Below are positions 51,250 to 57,256 of a DNA stretch of 57,256 nt, one piece after another. This DNA is from Sulfuricurvum sp. (GTDB lineage Bacteria; Campylobacterota; Campylobacteria; Campylobacterales; Sulfurimonadaceae), in contig NZ_JALNYS010000020.1 in the NCBI RefSeq assembly GCF_023229695.1, positions 1-57,256 on the forward strand. The letters run 5' to 3'. The notes below the pieces were generated by a model that saw only the letters and a program-made list of their open reading frames with translations, was not told where the DNA came from and ran no database searches. How positions within the stretch are numbered: the first letter of the stretch is position 1; each line of letters starts with the position of its first letter. The position numbers were made by a program, and so were the translations under genes.

Positions 51250-52242
51250 ATGAGAATATTGACATTTAGAGGGGAGACACCTGCTGATGCTCTTAAAAAA
51301 GCACAACTTGAAGTTGGTGAAGAAGCAATGCTCATTGAAACACGTGAGATTCAAAAAAAATCGCATGGACAAAATGCTCTCTACGAAATCGTCGTAGGTG
51401 TTGATGATGATGTAATCAAAAATGCTAAGTCAAAAATCATGGATTCTTTGATTAAACGAGGTGGTAGAGAAGAAAATGATGAAATATTTCAAGAATTTAT
51501 CATTTTGCAAGAAGAAAATGAAAAACTTACAAAAAATGTATATGATTTAAAAGAACAAGTATTAGTCTATCAATCGAAAAGTGATCAAATTGAAAATATT
51601 ATTATTCGTTTAAAAGAATCAGGAAAGTTAACTGATGATGAATTAAAAGAGTTATATGCAAGTGATGATGAAATAGAAAGAATAAAATCTCTTAGAGACG
51701 ACGAAATTGAAGAAGAAAAAGCAACCATTACTGAGGCAATTTTTCAGATTACAGATTCGATGAAGAGTTTAAAAGTGAGTATGATTTTATACATATCACT
51801 TTTAATCGGATCAAGTGTTATAGCAACTTTATTGGTAATCAGCTTGCTGTATAGTATTTTTTTCTCGCCATCTATTGATACATTAAAAATAAATGGGTTA
51901 ATGGCGAATTATTTAGCCTTTGCCAGTCCATCCATTTTAAAAATTGTTTTACTAGTTATTGTCTTACGTTTTATCAATAACATTCTCAAATTACGTGAAA
52001 ATCTTTTAGTTGAGACGGGGTATATCGAAAAAGTTTCAGGAGTGTTAAAAGCGGGAATGTTGATGAGTGATTATTCACGAAGCATGATAGAAGCTCGTGA
52101 AATTTTCAAAAAAGTGATTAATCAGTTGATTAAAAAAGACAACTCTTTAGATAAGGATAAAGTCAAAGAAGAGGATGATTCCATGGCTATGTCTATCGCA
52201 GAAAAAACAGTGTCGATGATGACAAAAAGTATAAAACAGTGA
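51250..52242 (+). CDS. FlhF N-terminal domain fused to a coiled-coil, two-helix membrane protein
   Basis: 330 residues. Residues 1-55 (MRILTFRGETPADALKKAQL ... ALYEIVVGV) match the N-terminal domain of the flagellar GTPase FlhF, but the GTPase part is absent. A charged coiled coil (80-170) follows, then two membrane helices (about 180-210 and 222-245) and a charged cytoplasmic tail. The gene follows the ssrA 3' end by 117 bases, has low GC and no RBS clearly better than AAAAGTGAAG. It is co-translated with the next gene (GTGA overlap). Function unknown; it may interact with the flagellar placement machinery. Confidence 0.7.
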   Translation: MRILTFRGETPADALKKAQLEVGEEAMLIETREIQKKSHGQNALYEIVVGVDDDVIKNAKSKIMDSLIKRGGREENDEIFQEFIILQEENEKLTKNVYDLKEQVLVYQSKSDQIENIIIRLKESGKLTDDELKELYASDDEIERIKSLRDDEIEEEKATITEAIFQITDSMKSLKVSMILYISLLIGSSVIATLLVISLLYSIFFSPSIDTLKINGLMANYLAFASPSILKIVLLVIVLRFINNILKLRENLLVETGYIEKVSGVLKAGMLMSDYSRSMIEAREIFKKVINQLIKKDNSLDKDKVKEEDDSMAMSIAEKTVSMMTKSIKQ

Positions 52243-52505
52243 CTCCACTCATCCCTAAAAATTTGCCTCTAAGTAGCGATTATGAGACAAAAGTTTTGGG
52301 GTGCGAAATCGCTATCAAACCGAAACAATCGGCAAAAGCACTTTATCAAGCGCAAATCGAGAAAAAAGCGCAAGAGATTGTGAACCGTGTCGTAAAAACG
52401 TCTGCTCTCGAAAACCAAGCTCCAAGCATTGTAGCACAAAAAAAGATGCTTATTCAAGCCAAAGCGATGATTTCTAAAATGCCAAAATCGCAAGTATGGG
52501 CATAG
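52239..52505 (+). CDS. Hypothetical protein coupled to the FlhF-N fusion
   Basis: 88 residues from GTG 52239 overlapping the upstream stop (GTGA). Predicted to be helical from residue 30 on, basic, with repeated Gln/Lys/Ala (KPKQSAKALYQAQIEKKAQE). No family recognised. The coupling implies that it acts with the fusion protein. Confidence 0.55.
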   Translation: MTPLIPKNLPLSSDYETKVLGCEIAIKPKQSAKALYQAQIEKKAQEIVNRVVKTSALENQAPSIVAQKKMLIQAKAMISKMPKSQVWA

Positions 52506-52604
52506 TACTTTTTTAGTTGAAAGAATCTACAGAGAGATTTTTATGAATCATTTATAGATTTTCGTGTATACTACTTTTCAGAATTGACCACTGCGTAGCG
52601 GGGG

Positions 52605-53345
52605 TCAATTATCCTTCGGTAATACAACTAATCCATGTCCTCCAACTTTTCCATTTTTATCTTTACGAAATTTTTCTTCAATGATCTCAAAATCTTTGTT
52701 TGTCTTTTTACCTATGATGTGTCGACCGATGGGAGAAACCACTAAATCTGCCAGTTGTAGACCGTTTAGATTCTCTTTTTTATCTTTTAGAATTAGCCCA
52801 CCCGAAATGCGATCTTCGATTTCAGCACCCTTGAGAAAACGGGTTCCTTTGATTTTAAGCTGTAACCATGATAGCTCAAGTTCATGATCAAGAGTACGAT
52901 CCCGCTTTTCAGCGATAACAAGCCCTTTTTTCTCATCCGATTTAATCTCCATATAAAACCGTTCGACAAGAACATTTAGCCCAAGCATATAAGGATCAAT
53001 AGCGGCAAAATCGTATTTGGCAACATGTTCGTTTTTCTTGATCACGCACGCAACGACTTTAAAATCAAGGGTAGCGATAAGATGATTCAATTTCTCGTAG
53101 AAATTCTCACGAAATGCTTTTTCCTTTAGTCGTTCAAAGCCATTTTTATTGCGTGTGATGTCGGCAGTGTGAAGAATAATATCCGTTGTACCGAACATCT
53201 CTTTTTTGAACTGATCTATACGTTCATTGAGATTTTCGAGATTATCACGATCTACGATCACCCCGCCTAAAACAAATACGGGATATTGATCGTCAATTTT
53301 TGTGAGGTTATGATCACCGGACTCATCCAAAAAGAGTATTTTCAT
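52605..53345 (-). CDS. DUF3800 family protein
   Basis: 246 residues. KILFLDESGDHNL at the start (D-E-S-G) and NGLQLADLVVSPIGRH near residue 200 are the two acidic motifs of DUF3800, a putative RNase H-like nuclease family often found in defence or mobile regions. Its stop codon lies in an inverted repeat AATTGACC/GGTCAATT (52582-52610). It is transcribed against its island neighbours. Function is not established. Confidence 0.8.
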   Translation of the reverse strand: MKILFLDESGDHNLTKIDDQYPVFVLGGVIVDRDNLENLNERIDQFKKEMFGTTDIILHTADITRNKNGFERLKEKAFRENFYEKLNHLIATLDFKVVACVIKKNEHVAKYDFAAIDPYMLGLNVLVERFYMEIKSDEKKGLVIAEKRDRTLDHELELSWLQLKIKGTRFLKGAEIEDRISGGLILKDKKENLNGLQLADLVVSPIGRHIIGKKTNKDFEIIEEKFRKDKNGKVGGHGLVVLPKDN

Positions 53346-53468
53346 ATTGGCAGTAAGTCCTTTGATTGATATTTATTATGGTGATTATATCTATTGGAGC
53401 TTGTAATCATGGTATATGTGTCATGATACATATCAGGGTTAATACAATAGGGTAAAAATCGAAAAAAC

Positions 53469-53492
53469 CGACATAGGTTTATAGCTATGTCG
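53469..53492 (-). terminator. Hairpin with T-tract on the minus strand upstream of the DUF3800 gene
   Basis: CGACATAG and CTATGTCG pair around an 8-base loop. Read on the minus strand it is followed by GGTTTTTT, giving an intrinsic terminator, yet no gene lies upstream of it on that strand up to 53565. It could end a small RNA or act as an attenuator ahead of the DUF3800 gene. A 20-bp near-palindrome with TCATGA at its centre is nearby at about 53415-53435. Confidence 0.45.
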
Positions 53493-53564
53493 AAAAAATA
53501 CAAAAATATCGACATACTTCCCCCGATTTTTCTTGTCTCTCCCGACAGTGCCCGTTTGCTATAA

Positions 53565-53873
53565 TTTCCAAAGAGATACTATAACCGCAAGGATACAGAT
53601 GAAAACCAAAATTTCTTATTTTTACAATTGAAAACCATATTTTATAAAGATGATATTATAGGTAATGGATCGATTTTCAATTCTGTTACTAAAGACGATG
53701 TTCAAAAAATTAAGATACTTGTCCCAAATGCAGATATTGTAAAGATTTTTGAAAATAACGTGAGAGTCATTTCAAAAATGTTGGATAATTTGCACACGAA
53801 AAATCGAAATCTCAAAACTCAACGAGATATGCTTTTGCCGAAGCTGATTTCGGGGAAGATAAAAGCAATATAA
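53565..53873 (+). pseudogene. 3' fragment of a type I restriction specificity gene (hsdS)
   Basis: An open frame from 53565 encodes NFLFLQLKTIFYKDDIIGNG, then VTKDDVQKIKILVPN and a coiled tail ending LKTQRDMLLPKLISGKIKAI. This is the last target-recognition strand and conserved C-terminal helix of HsdS. All upstream hsdS and the hsdM/hsdR genes are absent. A promoter-like TATAAT (53560-53565) and AAGGATACAG-ATG at 53600 in another frame suggest that a deletion joined the promoter and first codons of one gene to the end of hsdS. Confidence 0.65.
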
Positions 53874-53944
53874 TGAGATATATTGTTGAAGTTTGGGTAT
53901 GCTACTTGCTTAAGAGTAGAATATTAGATGGAGGGAGATAGAGA

Positions 53945-54517
53945 ATGATACCTGATTGGAACATTTCAGGTTTGATACCTCCTATACGACCTGATCAGCC
54001 TGGACATAGCCCAGAAAGGTCTCCCTATCGTGTTGGGTTGATGGATATTGTCAATAAATTTTCTGAAACCCCTGAACGAAGAAATATATTAAGTGGTCTT
54101 TTGAGATATCGTCAGGCTTTACATAATCTTGGAATGATCGATGGATTTCAATGGCTTGACGGTAGTTTTATGGAGAATGTCGAAACTACACAAAATCGTA
54201 ATCCCAATGATATTGATGTTGTGACATTTTTTATGATGCCTGATGGTATGACGCAGGAAATATTTGCAAGAGATCATATGAGTTTATTTAATCCTGAATA
54301 TACGAAAGATGTTTTCAAGGTGGACGCATATCCAGTGGAACTTGGTTATCCTACCGACAATTGGTATGTCAGACAAATATCATACTGGTACAGCATGTGG
54401 TCACATACTCGTCAAGAACAGTGGAAAGGTTTTTTAGAGATTGATCTTTCTCCAATTGAAGATGCAGAGGCTTTGGCGTTTTTGCACGCTATATCGAATG
54501 AAGGGGGTGTTGTATGA
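53945..54517 (+). CDS. DUF6932-type putative nucleotidyltransferase
   Basis: 190 residues; GGAGGGAG precedes ATG 53945. The motif WLDGSFMEN ... NPNDIDVVTFF places a Gly-Ser, then D-I-D after 14 residues, as in polymerase-beta-type nucleotidyltransferases of the DUF6932 group. The N-terminal IPDWNISGLIPPIRPDQPG is also typical of that family. It overlaps the next gene by ATGA. MntA-like enzymes with similar motifs AMPylate toxins; here the partner is a protein of unknown family. Confidence 0.7.
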   Translation: MIPDWNISGLIPPIRPDQPGHSPERSPYRVGLMDIVNKFSETPERRNILSGLLRYRQALHNLGMIDGFQWLDGSFMENVETTQNRNPNDIDVVTFFMMPDGMTQEIFARDHMSLFNPEYTKDVFKVDAYPVELGYPTDNWYVRQISYWYSMWSHTRQEQWKGFLEIDLSPIEDAEALAFLHAISNEGGVV

Positions 54518-55425
54518 ATTATAGAGAGTACGACATGGTTTCTTCTGAAATCAAACAATTAGAATCGTTGTTAGCTGATATACCTTCCAATAGAATCATT
54601 GAGCGGATGGGGCTTGAATCGCGCCTTAAATCTGCAAAAAAAATATTCGAAAGTATTGAAAAAGAGAGCATTCGTCATCGTGCTGTAATAACTTTTCGTG
54701 GTCAACCTGTGATGGGAAGCCATGGTATCGTAGCGGAATTTGCGGCAAAAGCTACCGGGGCATTTTCTGAAGCTGTCTCGGCTATTGCGGCGTCATTATC
54801 GGATAATCTCAAATATATGGGACCAATCCCTAATAGAGAGCGTAATCAAATGCTGATTACTGGTACGGCTATTGGATCATTTGGATTCGAATTTGAAATT
54901 CCGAAAGCAGATGAAGATTCTCTTTTCCCCGGATCATCTGAGGCTGAAGTTGCTCTTGAAAAAATGCAGGAACTCTTTAACTCTTCGATTACCGGAAATG
55001 ACGATTTATTGACTGAGCTTGTGGAAGAAATTCATCCGAGAGCTGTTGTTAAAGCGGTAGAGTTTTTAGAAGTGATGAAAACAAATAAAGCTTGGTGCGC
55101 ACTTTCTTTTAAAGAAAAAACTTTTCGATTTTCAGATTTAGAACAGATAGAAAGAGCAATGTCTAAGCTTGATAAAGACAATATAACGGAAACAGAGGGT
55201 GTTTTTCAGGGAGAGTTACAAGGAATTTTACCCTCAAGAAGAACATTTGAATTTAAAACGAGTGAGGGGATCATTACTGGAAAAATCGGTGCGGAAATTA
55301 AAGATCCTGATGTATTAAACCGAGAGTATTTGCATAAACCAGTTTCACTCAACCTTCGCATCACACAAGTTGGTCAAGGTAATCCTCGCTACATGCTAAA
55401 TGATTTAACTCATATAGTTAACTGA
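54514..55425 (+). CDS. Partner protein of the DUF6932 nucleotidyltransferase
   Basis: 303 residues, overlapping the upstream gene by four bases. An N-terminal helix pair (EIKQLESLLADIPSN) is followed by a beta-rich domain containing TFRGQPVMGSHGIVAEFAAK and LITGTAIGSFGFEFEIP, strings I associate with uncharacterised proteins that sit beside nucleotidyltransferases in accessory regions. No catalytic residues can be named. A toxin-antitoxin or abortive defence pair is the simplest reading of the gene order; the partner could be the target or the toxin. Confidence 0.65.
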   Translation: MNYREYDMVSSEIKQLESLLADIPSNRIIERMGLESRLKSAKKIFESIEKESIRHRAVITFRGQPVMGSHGIVAEFAAKATGAFSEAVSAIAASLSDNLKYMGPIPNRERNQMLITGTAIGSFGFEFEIPKADEDSLFPGSSEAEVALEKMQELFNSSITGNDDLLTELVEEIHPRAVVKAVEFLEVMKTNKAWCALSFKEKTFRFSDLEQIERAMSKLDKDNITETEGVFQGELQGILPSRRTFEFKTSEGIITGKIGAEIKDPDVLNREYLHKPVSLNLRITQVGQGNPRYMLNDLTHIVN

Positions 55426-55462
55426 CCTTGTATACTGAGAAGAATTTCCTCTCAGTATGCGA

Positions 55463-55594
55463 TTACTTCCCTTTTTTTGTTTGACTAAGGGCGCTAGCAG
55501 CGACTGTTTTGCAGGCTTTGCTTGCAGAAGGGCTTTTCAGCACTTTTGATGCTGTAGAAGCTACATTAGAGGATGTCTGCTTTTTATTTGCCAT
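55463..55594 (-). CDS. 43-residue basic Ser/Ala-rich protein
   Basis: AAAGGAG lies 8 bases before the ATG at 55594. The product starts MANKKQTSSNVASTASKVLK and continues SPSASKACKTVAASALSQTK, ending KGK. Similar 40-70-residue proteins with the repeat 'SPxxSKxAKxLAASALSQ' occur widely in proteobacterial accessory regions; their function is unknown to me. Being small, basic and Ala/Ser-rich it may bind nucleic acid. The 38 bases before it (55426-55462) hold no feature. Confidence 0.65.
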   Translation of the reverse strand: MANKKQTSSNVASTASKVLKSPSASKACKTVAASALSQTKKGK

Positions 55595-55626
55595 GGTGTC
55601 TCCTTTCATAAGATGTGTTGTTGTCA

Positions 55627-55941
55627 TCAGCGTGAAAAATTTAGATCGATGAAACCGATTTGATCAAGAATATAAACTACTGCTCCGGCGATTAGAAACG
55701 AAAGTATCCAGTAATACTCCATCAAGAAGAGATACCCTACTAAAAACATCGCAGGGATAGCGATCCATTTGATCGCTTCGGCGGTATGACGTTTTCGCTG
55801 TCGATAGGTATCCGTCAGATCAAAACGGAGTATGTACCAAACGATCCCTCCAACAATCATCAGTAAAAGTACCCACCAGTAGTTTTCAACCAGCGGCGCA
55901 ACCATGGCTTTTAATATATCAGTTGTATTGATAGTAAGCAT
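55627..55941 (-). CDS. Small membrane protein divergent from the XRE-ImmA regulator
   Basis: 104 residues; GGAG precedes the ATG at 55941. Membrane helices lie near 20-40, 57-73 and 76-95, with a basic loop TYRQRKRHTAEA between the first two. Not recognised. Its promoter lies in the operator-rich region shared with the XRE-ImmA gene, so both are probably controlled by that regulator. Confidence 0.65.
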   Translation of the reverse strand: MLTINTTDILKAMVAPLVENYWWVLLLMIVGGIVWYILRFDLTDTYRQRKRHTAEAIKWIAIPAMFLVGYLFLMEYYWILSFLIAGAVVYILDQIGFIDLNFSR

Positions 55942-55960
55942 TAAAAAACTCCATTTGTGA

Positions 55961-56069
55961 AATAGGTTTACAAATATACAATAAAATACATAAAATGTAA
56001 ACCTATTCAGCCGATATGAAGTTGTTTCGATTTACAATTTACAAGATAGTCATCATGGTTGTAAACCAT
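55961..56069. promoter_or_regulatory. Operators in the divergent XRE-ImmA control region
   Basis: AATAGGTTTACA (55961-55972) and TGTAAACCTATT (55996-56007) are a perfect 12-bp inverted repeat separated by 23 bases. ATGGTT-GTA-AACCAT (56055-56069) is a second palindrome containing the same GTAAACC core, and it overlaps the region just before the ribosome site at 56070. Further TTTACAA half-sites lie at about 56030-56043. This looks like autoregulation plus control of the divergent gene by the XRE domain. Confidence 0.7.
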
Positions 56070-56084
56070 GGGAGGAGTGATAAA

Positions 56085-57149
56085 ATGTTTGGAGAGCGTA
56101 TAGCGCGGGCGCGTAAAACCGCCGGCTTGTCATTACGTGGATTGGCAGATCAAGTGGGTGTCTCTCAGACAGCCATAGCAAAATATGAAAAAAACCAGAT
56201 TCACCCCGATTCGCAGATGCTTTTAAAATTATCTCAAGCTTTGGGAGTGAAGAGCGGGTATTTTTTCCGTCAACAAAGTGTAACCCTTTCAAAACCGGAG
56301 TATCGTAAAAAAAGCTCAATATCTCAAAAACAGTTGGATATCATCGAGGGGAAAATTTTGGATCAAATCGAACGCCGTTTAGAGCTCGAAGCATTGTTTC
56401 CAAAATCCCCCGTACACCCTTTTGCTTTGGTTGAGGGATTGCCCTCTGTGATTGGGTCATATGAGGATATCGAAACAATCGCTGAAGCGGTGCGTAATGA
56501 ATGGAAACTTGGGATGAATCCTATCCCTGAACTGATCGACGTTCTGGAGAGTCATGGAATCCGTGTGTTTCAGGTTGAAGATGATGGTGATGGTAAATTT
56601 GATGGTCTAATGGCACATGTCGGAAAACATCCTGTAGTCGTGATATCCTCAAAATGGTCGGGAGATCGACAACGATTTACAATGGCGCATGAATTAGGAC
56701 ATTTGTTAATGCACGGACGACTCAATGAGGGATTAAACGAAGAAAAGGCGTGTCATCGATTTGCGGGAGCATTATTAGTGCCTAAAGTAGCAGTTCAAGA
56801 TGAGCTGGGGACGTTTCGAACCAAGTTGGAATATCGAGAGCTGTTGTTGTTGAAACAGGAGTACGGTATTTCGATGTCTGCGGCATTACGTCGGGCATAT
56901 GATTTAGGGATTATCAAAGAGAGTTATTACAAATATGTTGTGATCGATTTTTCTCAGCGCGGTTGGCGTAAAAATGAGCCTTATCCTACCAAGCAAGAAG
57001 AGTCCCACCACTTCACTCAGCTGATTTTTCATGCATTGGCGGAAGAGTATATCGGAGAGTCCAAAGCGGCCGATTTGATGAATATGAGCGTCATGGATTT
57101 TTACCATCTCCGAATGATAGAGAGCAACGGTGCGTCTGTTCATCAGTGA
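56085..57149 (+). CDS. XRE-family repressor fused to an ImmA/IrrE metallopeptidase
   Basis: 354 residues from ATG 56085, with GGGAGGAG before it; the longer frame from 56016 is in the operator region. Residues 1-60 are an XRE helix-turn-helix (ERIARARKTAGLSLRGLADQ, VSQTAIAKYEKNQIHP). Residues 120-260 hold the ImmA/IrrE domain with zinc motif HELGH at 202-206 and a following conserved Glu. In other systems such proteins cleave a repressor or their own DNA-binding domain in response to stress. The C-terminal 100 residues are an uncharacterised helical tail. The IS repeat begins 14 bases after the stop. Confidence 0.88.
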   Translation: MFGERIARARKTAGLSLRGLADQVGVSQTAIAKYEKNQIHPDSQMLLKLSQALGVKSGYFFRQQSVTLSKPEYRKKSSISQKQLDIIEGKILDQIERRLELEALFPKSPVHPFALVEGLPSVIGSYEDIETIAEAVRNEWKLGMNPIPELIDVLESHGIRVFQVEDDGDGKFDGLMAHVGKHPVVVISSKWSGDRQRFTMAHELGHLLMHGRLNEGLNEEKACHRFAGALLVPKVAVQDELGTFRTKLEYRELLLLKQEYGISMSAALRRAYDLGIIKESYYKYVVIDFSQRGWRKNEPYPTKQEESHHFTQLIFHALAEEYIGESKAADLMNMSVMDFYHLRMIESNGASVHQ

Positions 57150-57162
57150 TACGAATATCTTT

Positions 57163-57256
57163 AGGGCACCTCTAAAAACCCACCTCAAAAGCAGATAAGC
57201 ACCAATTCGATAAAATAAAGATATATATGTCAGAGAACGGAGAGGTTTGGGATGAG
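57163..57256 (+). mobile_element. Partial insertion sequence, left end with inverted repeat
   Basis: AGGGCACCTCTAAAAACC (57163-57180) is the inverted repeat that matches 17 of 18 bases at the other edge of the window. A non-coding stretch of 46 bases follows, then ATG 57227 opens a frame (MSENGEVWDE) that runs off the end. This is the usual layout of a transposase start, but ten codons are too few to name the family. Confidence 0.55.

Noticed and set aside
51133..57256. CRISPR array or complete defence system
   Set aside because: No regularly spaced repeats, cas genes or full restriction system are visible; only relics and candidate pairs.

Overview
The window looks like a chromosomal contig from a sulfur-oxidising, flagellated member of the Campylobacterota, close to Sulfuricurvum or Sulfurimonas. 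The clues are a sulfide:quinone oxidoreductase, an NtrC-type FlgR regulator without a DNA-binding domain, a hemN-glpC pair, a tmRNA with the tag ANNTNYRPAYAVA, a CetB/CetA-like split energy-taxis pair, and GyrA with Thr and Asp at the quinolone-determining positions. The assignment rests on protein resemblance alone; no 16S gene is present. Both window edges carry the same 18-base terminal inverted repeat in opposite orientation, so the window appears to be bounded by two copies of one insertion sequence.

Layout. 1-4.2 kb: an integrative element with a ribbon-helix-helix regulator, a small putative ssDNA-binding protein, a two-tyrosine HUH rolling-circle Rep, an excisionase-like HTH protein and a tyrosine integrase, abutting the 3' end of two identical tandem tRNA-Asn genes. 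4.2-12.5 kb (minus): gyrA, a FlgP-like protein, an exported protein, flgR, asd, a YqhA protein, hemE and a radical-SAM protein. 12.6-16.3 kb: a doubled PII/ammonium-transporter array. 16.4-23.8 kb: pyrC with a structured leader, a two-component pair, exbB/exbD with a PiuC-like dioxygenase, a DUF475 membrane protein and a diguanylate cyclase. 24-29.6 kb: groSL, tRNA-Met, a ParE-type toxin-antitoxin pair, an alpha/beta hydrolase and the energy-taxis pair. 29.8-38.5 kb: pepN, sqr, a 53-residue protein, a catalytically dead peptide deformylase, a hybrid kinase and a response regulator. 38.7-44 kb: hemN operon, HepT/MntA toxin-antitoxin, a collapsed DUF1016 nuclease gene and lgt. 44-50.7 kb: a CpxP/R/A-like envelope system, an AI-2E family transporter, ruvB, a lipoprotein, panB, an HPt protein and trpA. 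50.8-57.2 kb: ssrA followed by an AT-rich accessory island (FlhF-N membrane fusion, DUF3800, hsdS relic, DUF6932 nucleotidyltransferase pair, small proteins, XRE-ImmA regulator).

The most notable unlabelled structure is a dispersed element present four times (13.0, 19.6, 34.0 and 35.0 kb). Two copies are exactly 144 bp, with imperfect terminal inverted repeats beginning ACTGA and apparent 5-bp target duplications (TATAT; TTTTA). Its internal hairpins keep pairing through compensatory changes, so it looks like a MITE that carries or encodes a structured RNA. Each copy lies just 3' of a gene and in that gene's direction, and two sit between genes that normally work together (exbB/exbD and glnK/amtB).

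How the genes work together: the core genes serve heme synthesis (hemE, hemN), ammonium sensing and uptake (PII/Amt), sulfide oxidation (sqr), TonB-energised iron uptake (ExbBD with the PiuC-like enzyme) and signalling (four response-regulator loci, a diguanylate cyclase, chemotaxis proteins). The accessory parts sit next to classic integration targets: tRNA-Asn on the left and ssrA on the right.
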